A stretch of DNA of 64,000 nt from an uncultured Serinicoccus sp. Lineage in GTDB: Bacteria > Actinomycetota > Actinomycetes > Actinomycetales > Dermatophilaceae. The DNA is taken from the NCBI RefSeq assembly GCF_947487915.1, contig NZ_CANKYH010000004.1, forward strand, positions 62,001-126,000, written 5' to 3'. The position numbers and the translations under genes are program-made. The notes below the pieces were generated by a model. It had not been told where the DNA came from. It did not search any database and worked only from the letters and a program-made list of their open reading frames with translations. Within the stretch, counting starts at the first letter, position 1. Each line of letters opens with the position of its first letter. This document shows positions 24,736-32,765 of the stretch, piece after piece.

Positions 24736-25728
24736 TCAGGGGGTCGCGCCGAACCCCTGCCCGTCCCAGACGTCGTGAACGTGCGCGGCCAGGGCGCTCT
24801 GCCCGATCTGCGCGGACGTGTACAGCGTGGCCAGCTCGGCGCCGAGCGTCGTCTCGCCCGCGATGAGGCCGGTCCGGTTCACCAGCTGCACCAGGGTGCC
24901 CCGTGCGGCGAGGCTTGTCGGGGGGAGGAGTGGCTCGGGGTGGTACCAGCCCTGCGCCTCCAGCACGGGCGCGACGTCCAGGTAGCGAGCGGGGGCGGGC
25001 ACGTCCTCGGCGACGGAGGTTGCGTCGGCACGGAGGCTCACCCACGAGGCCTCCGGGACGAGCGTGCCACCGTCGAGCTCACGCGCGACGAGCCGGAGGG
25101 GTTCGACAGCCGGCTGGTCCGGGCGCGCCACCGCCAGGGCGTCGACGGCTGGATCGATCAGGACCGTGCCGGGGAAGACCTCCAGGACCCGCCCGAGGGC
25201 GGCGAGAACCATCGACTGGTCCAGCGCGGGGGCGGGTCCAGGCACCACGGCGGGCAGGCCGGGAGCAACGGGTCGCAGGGGCAAGGCACACCCAGAGGTA
25301 TGCAGCACCGCGAGCGCGCTCAGGAGTGCGGTGACGAAGTCGGCGCGGACCGAGATCATCGGCGGGATCGAGAACTGGGCGGGCCCCGCCGGGCGGTCGT
25401 TGGCGATCTCGACGAACCCGTGTCCGGCGACGGCGAAGCCGACGCCGGGGGTCGGCCCGGCGATGCCGAGGGCGCTGGCCACGGCGTTCGCCCTGGTGTC
25501 GTGCAGGCTCATCTCCGAGAGCAGGTTGAGATAGCCGCCGACCTCGGTGATGTTGCGCGGCGGCGGCACCCGCGAGGGGAACACGTCTCCCTGCAGCGCC
25601 AACCGCTGGAGCAGGATGCGCTGGGCCTCGAGGACCTCGGGCCGGGTGGCCGTGCGCATCAGCTCGGTGAGCACCTCGATGATCTCGGCCAGGCCCTCGT
25701 CCGCATCCGTGGTAGGGATCTCGGTCAT
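24736..25728 (-). CDS. Uncharacterised protein, partner of the 1205-aa protein
   Basis: 330 residues, ATG 25728 after CAGGAGG. Mostly soluble; an N-terminal helical part (EIIEVLTELMRTATRPEV, LNLLSEMSLHD), a central Pro/Ala/Val-rich beta part, and a C-terminal region (LVQLVNRTGLIAGETTLGAE, then HVHDVWDGQGFG). No signal peptide, membrane helix or catalytic motif is obvious. It lies 64 bases downstream of the 1205-aa gene on the same strand, so they form a likely two-gene operon. I do not recognise it. Confidence 0.6.
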   Translation of the reverse strand: MTEIPTTDADEGLAEIIEVLTELMRTATRPEVLEAQRILLQRLALQGDVFPSRVPPPRNITEVGGYLNLLSEMSLHDTRANAVASALGIAGPTPGVGFAVAGHGFVEIANDRPAGPAQFSIPPMISVRADFVTALLSALAVLHTSGCALPLRPVAPGLPAVVPGPAPALDQSMVLAALGRVLEVFPGTVLIDPAVDALAVARPDQPAVEPLRLVARELDGGTLVPEASWVSLRADATSVAEDVPAPARYLDVAPVLEAQGWYHPEPLLPPTSLAARGTLVQLVNRTGLIAGETTLGAELATLYTSAQIGQSALAAHVHDVWDGQGFGATP

Positions 25729-25792
25729 CGTGTCCTCCTGGGGTCTGGCTGCATCGTGACCAGTGGGTCGAGGCGTGTCGGCGGCCGCCGGC

Positions 25793-28700
25793 TCAGAGCA
25801 ACCCGAGGGTGGTGAGCCAGGCGGTACTGCCCTGGGTGCGGGTGCCGTTCTCCTCCTGGCTGAAGGCGTCGAAGAGCGTGATCGCCTTCGTCGTCGGGAT
25901 CGGCTCGGGCGTCAACGAGGTGATCACCGAGGTGGCCAGTTCCTTGGCGGCGTCCAGGTCGGCCTTGGCGTTCGCGGCGGCGAGGTAGGCCTTCGCGTTG
26001 TCCTTGAGGTTCTTCACCGCGGTGTCGATCTTGTCGTTCTTCGCCTTCTCCTCGGCCGCCTGCTTCTCCTTGGCCTCTTTCGCGGCCTTCTCGTCCTCCG
26101 CCTTCTGCGCCTGCTTCGCCGCGGTGGCGGTCTTGTGCACGTCGACGGCAGCCGTCATCGCCTGGCTCGCCAGCGCGGTGGCCTTGCCCAGGGCGTCGGA
26201 CCGTGCCGACTCGGCACTGGCGATGGTCTTCTCACCCAGCGCCTTGAGGACGTCCTGCCCGAGGAAGTCGGTCGAGAAGGACTGCTGCTTGGCCGCCTCG
26301 GCCGCCAGGGCCGCCGTCAGCGTTCCCGGAGTGAGGGTCCCGCCCTGTCCGGGGGTGATGTTGATGACGGAGGGCACCTGGGTCAGCGTCGACGGGGCGG
26401 CGAGCTGGGCGATCGACGACTCGCGCAGGGTCACACCCTCGATCGCGGTGGCCTCGTCGCCCGGCGAGTCCTGCCAGTTCCAGAATCGGGTCAGGTCGAT
26501 CTTCTCCGCGGAGGGACAGTTGCCCAGCACGGCCTCGCCGAGCACTCCCTTGGTCGGCAGGGTGAAGTGCGACTCCGGTGGCGAGAAGGCCGTGCGGTGG
26601 AAAGCGGTCAGGGCATCCTGGACCGCACCCGTGGTCAGCGAGGGCGGAGGCTCCTGCTCGTCACCGTCGACACCATCGTCTCCGTCGTCCACCGGCGCTC
26701 CGGCAAGGTCACCGGCCAGCGACGCTGGGATCGAGAACGGCATGATCATGGAGTTGCCGTAGTAGCCGAGCACTTGGTTGGCGACGCAGTTGAGCAGGGG
26801 CACGTGCTGGCTCGCGTCCGCGAGGCCCTCAGCGTCGAGCCCGGTGTCGGGCAGGCCGATCGTGTAGCCCTCCAGCATCACCACCCGCTCCTCGGCGGTG
26901 AGTGAGGACCAGACAGCTTTGGAGTAGGTCATCGTGCTACCCACCACGTGCTGCAGCATCCGCTCGACCTTGAGCAGGTCGCGGAAGCGCAGCGGGGAGT
27001 TCTGCTCGACCGCCGCGAACAGCTGCGGGGCCGGTGTCAGCTCCAGGAGCGTGTCGGTCGGGTCGGCCACGATCGAGGACGGGTCCGCGTTGAGGGTGAC
27101 CGTGAAGTCCTTGATCCTCGGGCCGCCCAGGTGTCCTTCCAGATCAGACGGGGACAGGGCCACGCTGGTCATCCGGTCCAGGTCGAAGAAGCTGTTCAGG
27201 AAGCTGCCGTCCTCGAGGTTCTCCAGAGCCTGGTAGTACGGGTTGTCGGACATGTCCAGCTGGTAGGTCAGGGTCCGGAAGGACCGCGTCACCTCGAAGC
27301 CGGTGACGTCACCGCGGTCCACCGGTTCCATCAGCGGGACGGTCGCCGTCCGTTGCGTGAGGCTCGCGACGTTGTTGCGCACTCGCTGGAGCTCGGCGAC
27401 GACCTCAGCCCGCGTGGCGAGGGTCTTCGGAGCCAGCTCCGTCTGCGAGTGCGCCAGCTCGACCCGCCGCAGCCGTCGCCCGCCTCGCAGCAGCACGGTG
27501 ACCCAGATGGTCTCGTAGGGCACGAAGCTGCCGTCGACCGTGATCTTCAAGGAGTCCGACGCGGCGCCGTCGATGGCGACCTCCTGCCGCGGGTTCGCGA
27601 AGAAGTCCTCGAGCAACCGCATACCCTCTCGGTGCCGTCCCGGCAGCCACGGCTGGATCGCGTCGGCGTGCCGGTGCAGCAGGGCCCAGCGGTCCACCAG
27701 CTCGGTACGTTCGTTGAAGGTCTCGGTGTCCGTGATCTCCAGAGGCTGCCCGGTGGGGAGGAAGCGCACGATGTCCAGCGGCACGAAGCAGACCAGGGTC
27801 GTGCCCTCGACCTCGGTGGAGGCCGCGAACTTCCGCAGCACCTCCCAGTACTGGATCGTGAGCGCGTGCGCCTTGTTGTGGTTGGTGATGACCTTGGTCG
27901 TCACCGACTGAGTCTCGCTCTCCCGGGCGAGCCTGATGCTGGAGCGGGTGGCGCTGCGTCGCCCCGAAGCCTCGGACTCGACCGTCCGGTGCAGGCCCTC
28001 CGCCGCGGTGCTCGTGGACGTGCGGACGCCGTCGAGCGCGCTCGCGGTGCTGCCCTTGTTGGTGCTCTTGCCGCCACCGCCGCCGGCGCCGACGCCCAGC
28101 ACCACCGGTCCGAGCACGGCGCCGATGCCGCCCGCCACGCCCCAGCTCGAGGAGCGGGCCTCGTTCGAGTACTTCGAGCTGGCCGTGACGTGCTCCTCGA
28201 AGGCCGTGGTGAAGACCGCGCTGGCGGAGGCGTCCTCCTGCAGCCTGGCCTTCTGCTGCTCGACGACCTCGAGCACCTCGGAGTCCCGGACGGAGGCGGT
28301 GCTGACCCGCTCGGACACCGCGATCCGCTGCTGCTCGCCGGGGGCCAGGGGGAGGGAGTAGACGAGGTTGCCCAGCGTCAGACCCTTGTACTTCCAGACC
28401 TGGGCGAGGTTGAGCACGTAGCCGAGCCCGAGCGTCCCGGCGACCGGGACAGGTCGCTCCGCCGTGATCGTGTCGCCGCGAAGGCCGATGATCCCGTCCC
28501 GGAAGCGGTCCACTCCGATGGGTCTGTCGATGGGGACCCGGTCCACGTATGACGTCTGCGCGAAACCGAACGCGGGCGCCCAGTCGGCGTTCCACAGCAC
28601 GAGGGGCACGCCGGCACCGTCGCGCCGTGGCCAGGACACACGGGTCACCGTCGTGGTCCGCGGCTCGACGAGCCTGACGAGGACCTTGTAGGGGAAGCGC

Positions 28701-29410
28701 CGGACCGCGGTGTCCTCCTCGAAGACCATCGTGCAGGCGTCCTGCCCGAGGCTGACCCGTACCGGCGGGGTGGGCGGGTCGTCGGCCGGGTCTTCGTCGG
28801 TGAACGGGCCGAGCCCTTCGACGAGGTCGACCAGAGCACCCACCACGCTTCGCGGAAGCGGGGCGAGCGACTCCCGCAGCTGGATCACGCCCAGGGCGGA
28901 GCCACCTGCGGGAGGTAGGTCGAGCACGAGGTGGTGCAGGCCGTCGGCACCCCTGATCCGCAGGCCCAGCCCCTGGGCGAGCAGGGTCGAGCGGTCATCC
29001 CCCGAGATGTCGCGCAGGGGGAGCACGAAGACGCCTTCATCGCCCGTGACGACGCCGCGCCCGAGGACGCGGCCGTCCGGCAGGGTCGGTTCCACCGAGA
29101 GCCGGTCGACCGGGGTGTCGTTCGGCTGGAGCACCTGCCCGCGGACTCGCGCCGGCAGGGACCTGACGGCCGGGGCGAGGAAGCGGGCGACGTCCAGGGT
29201 CTGGCCCAGGCTCTCCAGACCGACGTAGAAGTGGGTGACGTCGGCGATCTTGTCCTCGACGACCCGCTTCCGGTCCTCCTCCGTCAAGGACGACAGGCCC
29301 TCGCGGTCGAGATGGACGAGGTCGAGGCTGGGGACGAAGTCCTCGGTGACCCGGACGCGTCTCGGGCGTGGGACGTCAGCCTGTGCATCGGAATGCTCGG
29401 TGGTGGCCAT
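25793..29410 (-). CDS. Giant uncharacterised multidomain protein (1205 aa)
   Basis: ATG 29410 with AAGGGG upstream. No signal peptide. Visible parts: a carboxypeptidase-regulatory-like beta domain at about 90-170 (RGQVLQPNDTPVDRLSVEPT); a beta-rich region to ~380 (LGNLVYSLPLAPGEQQRIAV); a helical or coiled stretch ~380-420 (VVEQQKARLQED); a hydrophobic Gly-rich segment at ~424-447 (GGIGAVLGPVVLGVGAG followed by a Gly5 run), which could insert in a membrane or act as a flexible hinge; a conserved-looking HNKAHALTIQYWEVLRKF near 510; and, at ~1095-1165, a long Lys/Glu/Ala coiled coil (KAAKEAKEKQAAEEKAKNDK). No enzyme motif found. The layout recalls structural or injection-apparatus proteins, but that is a guess. 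Confidence 0.7.
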   Translation of the reverse strand: MATTEHSDAQADVPRPRRVRVTEDFVPSLDLVHLDREGLSSLTEEDRKRVVEDKIADVTHFYVGLESLGQTLDVARFLAPAVRSLPARVRGQVLQPNDTPVDRLSVEPTLPDGRVLGRGVVTGDEGVFVLPLRDISGDDRSTLLAQGLGLRIRGADGLHHLVLDLPPAGGSALGVIQLRESLAPLPRSVVGALVDLVEGLGPFTDEDPADDPPTPPVRVSLGQDACTMVFEEDTAVRRFPYKVLVRLVEPRTTTVTRVSWPRRDGAGVPLVLWNADWAPAFGFAQTSYVDRVPIDRPIGVDRFRDGIIGLRGDTITAERPVPVAGTLGLGYVLNLAQVWKYKGLTLGNLVYSLPLAPGEQQRIAVSERVSTASVRDSEVLEVVEQQKARLQEDASASAVFTTAFEEHVTASSKYSNEARSSSWGVAGGIGAVLGPVVLGVGAGGGGGKSTNKGSTASALDGVRTSTSTAAEGLHRTVESEASGRRSATRSSIRLARESETQSVTTKVITNHNKAHALTIQYWEVLRKFAASTEVEGTTLVCFVPLDIVRFLPTGQPLEITDTETFNERTELVDRWALLHRHADAIQPWLPGRHREGMRLLEDFFANPRQEVAIDGAASDSLKITVDGSFVPYETIWVTVLLRGGRRLRRVELAHSQTELAPKTLATRAEVVAELQRVRNNVASLTQRTATVPLMEPVDRGDVTGFEVTRSFRTLTYQLDMSDNPYYQALENLEDGSFLNSFFDLDRMTSVALSPSDLEGHLGGPRIKDFTVTLNADPSSIVADPTDTLLELTPAPQLFAAVEQNSPLRFRDLLKVERMLQHVVGSTMTYSKAVWSSLTAEERVVMLEGYTIGLPDTGLDAEGLADASQHVPLLNCVANQVLGYYGNSMIMPFSIPASLAGDLAGAPVDDGDDGVDGDEQEPPPSLTTGAVQDALTAFHRTAFSPPESHFTLPTKGVLGEAVLGNCPSAEKIDLTRFWNWQDSPGDEATAIEGVTLRESSIAQLAAPSTLTQVPSVINITPGQGGTLTPGTLTAALAAEAAKQQSFSTDFLGQDVLKALGEKTIASAESARSDALGKATALASQAMTAAVDVHKTATAAKQAQKAEDEKAAKEAKEKQAAEEKAKNDKIDTAVKNLKDNAKAYLAAANAKADLDAAKELATSVITSLTPEPIPTTKAITLFDAFSQEENGTRTQGSTAWLTTLGLL

Positions 29411-29420
29411 GACGCCCCTT

Positions 29421-29446
29421 AGTGAACTAGGTCACACCTGTTCACT
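29421..29446. promoter_or_regulatory. Dyad operator upstream of the 1205-aa gene
   Basis: AGTGAAC (29421-29427) and GTTCACT (29440-29446) form a perfect 7-bp inverted repeat with a 12-base centre that itself contains AGGT-CAC-ACCT. It starts 11 bp upstream of the ATG at 29410, and a TACATT that could serve as -10 box lies just beyond it, so a bound TetR/GntR-like repressor would block transcription start. No cognate regulator gene is adjacent. Confidence 0.6.
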
Positions 29447-29581
29447 GAAAAATGTACGCCTGGACACCGGTCTGTGGCAATGGGCCGACGAGGCTCTCCG
29501 CGCGCTGGTAGAGGGCCGTCGCGCGCAGCGCCGCCCTGACGTACATGCGCATGAGTGACGGTGCACCCATGTCACCGCAGG

Positions 29582-30013
29582 TCAGGAGCTCCCAGGTGCG
29601 CCACCCGCCACGTCCAGCGAGGTGAGCAGGTCGACGACCCGCCCCCGGATATCGTCGCGGATGGGTCGCACGGCCTCCACCCCTCGACCTGCGGGGTCCT
29701 CGAGCGCCCAGTCCTCGTAGCGCTTGCCGGGGTAGATGGGGCAGGCGTCGCCGCAGCCCATCGTGATGACCACGTCGGAGAGCTGTACGGACTCGGCGGT
29801 GAGGACCGTGGGGCGCGCGTGGCTGATGTCGATGCCGACCTCGCGCATGGCCTCGACCGCAGCGGGGTTGACGGAGTCGGTGGGCGCGGACCCGGCGGAC
29901 CGGACCTCGACGGCATCGCCGGCGAGGTGGGTCAGCCACGCCTGCGCCATCTGCGAGCGTCCGGCGTTGTGCACGCAGACGAAGAGGACAGAGGGTCGGG
30001 GACTGCTGCTCAT
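29582..30013 (-). CDS. arsC: Arsenate reductase, LMW-phosphatase family (short form)
   Basis: 143 residues; ATG 30013 follows GAGGAG. The LMW-PTP-type P-loop (FVCVHNAGRSQMAQ, C-x5-R) is at the N-terminus, with further conserved DVVITMGCGDACPIYPG and a general-acid Asp in YEDWALEDPAG. It reduces arsenate to arsenite using thioredoxin or mycothiol/mycoredoxin as donor. It is the last gene of the arsenic operon. Confidence 0.88.
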   Translation of the reverse strand: MSSSPRPSVLFVCVHNAGRSQMAQAWLTHLAGDAVEVRSAGSAPTDSVNPAAVEAMREVGIDISHARPTVLTAESVQLSDVVITMGCGDACPIYPGKRYEDWALEDPAGRGVEAVRPIRDDIRGRVVDLLTSLDVAGGAPGSS

Positions 30014-30050
30014 CGGAGCTCCTCGGAGGGCGTCGGTGGCGGGAGGGGGG

Positions 30051-30668
30051 TCAGTCGAGGACTTCACGCAGGAGGGCGGTGACCCGGGCCTGAAGGTCGT
30101 CGCGGATGTCACGCACGGTGTCGAGATCGGCGCCTGCGGGGTCCGCGACGGTCCAGTCCTCGTAGCGGCGCCCTGGGTAGATCGGGCAGGCGTCGCCGCA
30201 CCCCATGGTGACGATGACGTCGGCCGCGCGGGTCACCGAGTCGGTCAGCGGCTTGGGGTATGCCTCGGTCAGGGAGATCCCGCGTTCGGCCAGGGCTTCG
30301 ACGACCAGGGGGTTGATCTCCTGGGAGGGTCGTGAGCCGGCCGAGCGCACGTGCACCCGCCCGCCGGAGAGGTGCTCGGCCAGGGCGGCGGCCATCTGTG
30401 AGCGTCCGGCGTTGTGCACGCACACGAAGAGCAGCTCGGGCACCTTCTTGGTGATGCGTCCCTCCGCCTGGGCCGCGGCGCTCAGCCGCTCGCGGGCGTC
30501 CTTGGCGACGAGCACGGGCAGGTAGGTGTGGATGGTGGAGACGGCGTCGAGTCGCTGCCAGGCCTGTTCCACGGCGAGCTGGACCGACTCGCGGGGGAAG
30601 ATCCCTTCGTAGGTGTAGGTCAGGTCGTCGACGATGGCGGTGTAGGTGTCGGGGCGGGATGTGGTCAT
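30051..30668 (-). CDS. arsC: Arsenate reductase with N-terminal three-helix domain
   Basis: 205 residues, ATG 30668 overlapping the Acr3 stop (ATGA). About 75 N-terminal residues (YTAIVDDLTYTYEGIFPRES, DARERLSAAAQAEG) form the helical extension found in many actinobacterial ArsC proteins; the LMW-PTP catalytic domain follows (FVCVHNAGRSQMAAALAEHL, VIVTMGCGDACPIYPG, YEDWTVADP). The extension is shared with the mycothiol-dependent Cg_ArsC1-prime type and DUF3562-like sequences. With the shorter ArsC next door, the operon has two non-identical reductases that may use different thiol donors. Confidence 0.88.
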   Translation of the reverse strand: MTTSRPDTYTAIVDDLTYTYEGIFPRESVQLAVEQAWQRLDAVSTIHTYLPVLVAKDARERLSAAAQAEGRITKKVPELLFVCVHNAGRSQMAAALAEHLSGGRVHVRSAGSRPSQEINPLVVEALAERGISLTEAYPKPLTDSVTRAADVIVTMGCGDACPIYPGRRYEDWTVADPAGADLDTVRDIRDDLQARVTALLREVLD

Positions 30669-31756
30669 GGCCTCTCCTGGGTGGAGGTCGGGCCCCCGGC
30701 ACCGGAGCGGCGTCGCAGGGCGAGCGATACGTAGACGAGGGCCACGAGGACGGGGACCTCGATGAGGGGCCCGACGACACCGGCCAGCGCCTGGCCAGAG
30801 GTCACCCCGAACGTGGCGATGGCGACGGCGATGGCGAGCTCGAAGTTGTTGCCCGCGGCGGTGAACGCCAACGTGGTGGTGCGCTCGTAGCCGAGCCCCA
30901 GCGCGCTCCCGAGGGCGTAGCCGCCACCCCACATGATCGTGAAGTACGCCAGGAGGGGCAGCGCGATGCGGGCGACGTCCAGGGGCTGGCTCGTGATGCG
31001 CTCGCCCTGCAGCGCGAAGAGCAGCACGATGGTGAACAGCAGGCCGAGCAGGGCGAAGGGGGAGATGCGGGGCAGGAAGGTGCCCTCGTACCACGCCCGC
31101 CCCCTCGCCCGCTCGCCCAGGGTTCGGGAGAGGTAGCCGGCGAGCAGCGGGACGCCGAGGAAGACCAGCACCGAGACCGCGATCTGGGTGAAGGAGACGT
31201 CCAGGGCGCTCTGCTCGAGGCCGAGCCAGCCGGGCAGGACGGTCAGGTAGAACCACCCGAGCCCGGCGAACGCGATGATCTGGAACAGCGAGTTGAGCGC
31301 GACGAGCAGGGCGGCCGCCTCACGGTCGCCGCAGGCCAGGTCGTTCCAGATGATGACCATCGCGATGCACCGGGCGAGACCGACGATGATGAGGCCGGTG
31401 CGGTACTCGGGCAGGTCGGGCAGGAGCAACCACGCGAGCGCGAACATCAGCGCGGGGCCCAGGACCCAGTTGAGGACCAGCGAGCCGGCCATCAGCCGGC
31501 GGTCGGAGGTCACGGCGCCGAGACGGTCGTAGCGGACCTTGGCCAGCGGGGGGTACATCATGACCAGCAGCCCGATGGCGATGGGCAGCGAGATGCCGTG
31601 CAGCTGCACCGCGTCGAGTGCCGCGCCCAGGCTCGGGACCGTGCGGCCGAGGGCCAGGCCGAGGATCATGGCGACCCCGATCCACACGGGCAGGAAGCGG
31701 TCGAGGGGGGAGAGCCTGCCGGCCACCTGCTCCGGCGCGTCCTGGACGGTCGTCAC
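30665..31756 (-). CDS. acr3: Acr3-family arsenite efflux permease
   Basis: 363 residues from GTG 31756, which overlaps the ArsI stop (GTGA). Ten hydrophobic segments in the BASS fold. Diagnostic Acr3 features: VLNWVLGPALMFALAWLLLP, the conserved Cys in LARCIAMVIIWNDLACGD, and the conserved Glu/Asn of FTAAGNNFELAIAVAIA. It extrudes arsenite (and possibly antimonite) using the proton motive force. It is the third or central gene of the operon arsI-acr3-arsC-arsC. Confidence 0.93.
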   Translation of the reverse strand: MTTVQDAPEQVAGRLSPLDRFLPVWIGVAMILGLALGRTVPSLGAALDAVQLHGISLPIAIGLLVMMYPPLAKVRYDRLGAVTSDRRLMAGSLVLNWVLGPALMFALAWLLLPDLPEYRTGLIIVGLARCIAMVIIWNDLACGDREAAALLVALNSLFQIIAFAGLGWFYLTVLPGWLGLEQSALDVSFTQIAVSVLVFLGVPLLAGYLSRTLGERARGRAWYEGTFLPRISPFALLGLLFTIVLLFALQGERITSQPLDVARIALPLLAYFTIMWGGGYALGSALGLGYERTTTLAFTAAGNNFELAIAVAIATFGVTSGQALAGVVGPLIEVPVLVALVYVSLALRRRSGAGGPTSTQERP

Positions 31757-32220
31757 CCGTGGCCACCCGCGGGCGTGCAGCAGGCCGGGGAGGACTCCAG
31801 GACCGGGAGAGAGGCCGTGGCCGGCTGGGCGTTCGCCGGGTTCTCGTCCTTGACGACGTAGACCTCCCACGGCGCGCCGGCGGGGTCGTGGACCCACACC
31901 TTGTCCTGCAGGGCGTAGCAGCAGGTCGTGTCGCTCTCGTCGAAGGTGGCCAGGCCGCTGTCGGTCAGGCGGGTGCGTGCCCCCGCCACCTCTTCCACGC
32001 TGTCGACCTCGACGCCGAGGTGGTTCAGGGCGCCCTTCGCCCCGGTGCCCCGGGTGGCCCCGTCGGTCTGGATGAGCACGAGCTTGAGCGGTGGCTCGCT
32101 GATCGCGAAGTTCGCGTAGCCCGGGCGGCGCTTGTGCGGACCGACGCCGAAGAGGGTGGAGTAGAAGTCGACGGACGCGTCGAGGTCCACGACGTCGAGA
32201 GCGAGCTGGACGCGGCTCAT
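31753..32220 (-). CDS. arsI: ArsI/CadI-family VOC protein (C-As lyase)
   Basis: 155 residues, ATG 32220. A vicinal-oxygen-chelate dioxygenase fold: RVQLALDVVDLDASVDFYST at the N-terminus, NHLGVEVDS (metal His), and WEVYVVKD (metal Glu). The vicinal Cys pair in DTTCCYAL, used by ArsI to bind trivalent organoarsenical, and a second pair in PACCTP are present. It would demethylate MAs(III) with Fe(II) and O2; a Cd-induced CadI label is the alternative. First gene of the minus-strand arsenic operon, directly downstream of the ArsR operators. Confidence 0.85.
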   Translation of the reverse strand: MSRVQLALDVVDLDASVDFYSTLFGVGPHKRRPGYANFAISEPPLKLVLIQTDGATRGTGAKGALNHLGVEVDSVEEVAGARTRLTDSGLATFDESDTTCCYALQDKVWVHDPAGAPWEVYVVKDENPANAQPATASLPVLESSPACCTPAGGHG

Positions 32221-32240
32221 GGGGTTCCCTTCTCACGAAG

Positions 32241-32298
32241 ATATCGATGGATGTCAATATGCAGATCCTGACACTTCATATCGATATATGTCAATATG
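32241..32298. promoter_or_regulatory. Duplicated ArsR operator
   Basis: Two near-identical 21-bp AT-rich sites in an otherwise GC-rich region: 32241-32261 and 32278-32298, differing at two positions, each containing ATATCGAT and ATGTCAATATG and spaced 37 bp start to start. Read in reverse they give the ATTGACATatatCGAT form typical of ArsR/SmtB boxes. One copy is close to each divergent start (arsI 32220, arsR 32307), so each promoter has its own site. Confidence 0.75.
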
Positions 32299-32306
32299 GA
32301 GAGGTG

Positions 32307-32666
32307 ATGACCGCACCAGCACCGGACGGACGTGCCCAGCTCGCCCAGGCGGTGGACCGCTGCTGTGCCACCGAGGGCAGCTCGCCGATGACCCGCGAGG
32401 ACGCCGTGCTCGTGGCCCGTCTGCTGAAGGCCGTGGCGGACCCGGTCCGTCTGCAGATCCTCGGCATCGTGCGCTGCTCGCCCGGCCAGGAGATCTGCGC
32501 CTGCGACCTGCCCGTCCCGCTCGACCTCAGCCAGCCCACCGTGAGCCACCACCTCAAGGTGCTGGTCGAGGCGGGTCTGCTCACCCGCGACCGGCGTGGC
32601 CAGTGGGCGTGGTTCGCCCTCGTGCCCGACCGGCTCGCGCTCGCCCGTCGCGCGCTCGAGGTCTAG
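32307..32666 (+). CDS. arsR: ArsR-family arsenic-responsive repressor
   Basis: 119 residues from ATG 32307 (GGAGAGG upstream); a longer frame from 32247 would run through the operator. A winged-helix ArsR/SmtB core (LLKAVADPVRLQILGIV, LSQPTVSHHLKVLVEAGLLTRDRRG). Candidate As(III) ligands are C19-C20 near the N-terminus and C64-A-C66 in EICACDL, the latter at the alpha-3 helix position used by many actinobacterial ArsR sensors. Divergent from the arsenic operon and surely autoregulated through the site that ends 8 bases before its start. Confidence 0.92.
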   Translation: MTAPAPDGRAQLAQAVDRCCATEGSSPMTREDAVLVARLLKAVADPVRLQILGIVRCSPGQEICACDLPVPLDLSQPTVSHHLKVLVEAGLLTRDRRGQWAWFALVPDRLALARRALEV

Positions 32667-32765
32667 CAGCGCCACGTCGTCGCCACCCTCCACGTGCGGG
32701 GGAGGACGTGGCGCCGCCGGGCGGGCCGGCGTCCCGGGGCGTCGGTGGGTTGAGAGACTGGGCCG

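Noticed and set aside
29442..29570. A 42-codon minus-strand ORF (MGAPSLMRMYVRAALR...) between arsC and the operator
   Set aside because: Protein-like, but no ribosome site, no family, and its end overlaps the operator region. Left out for lack of support.
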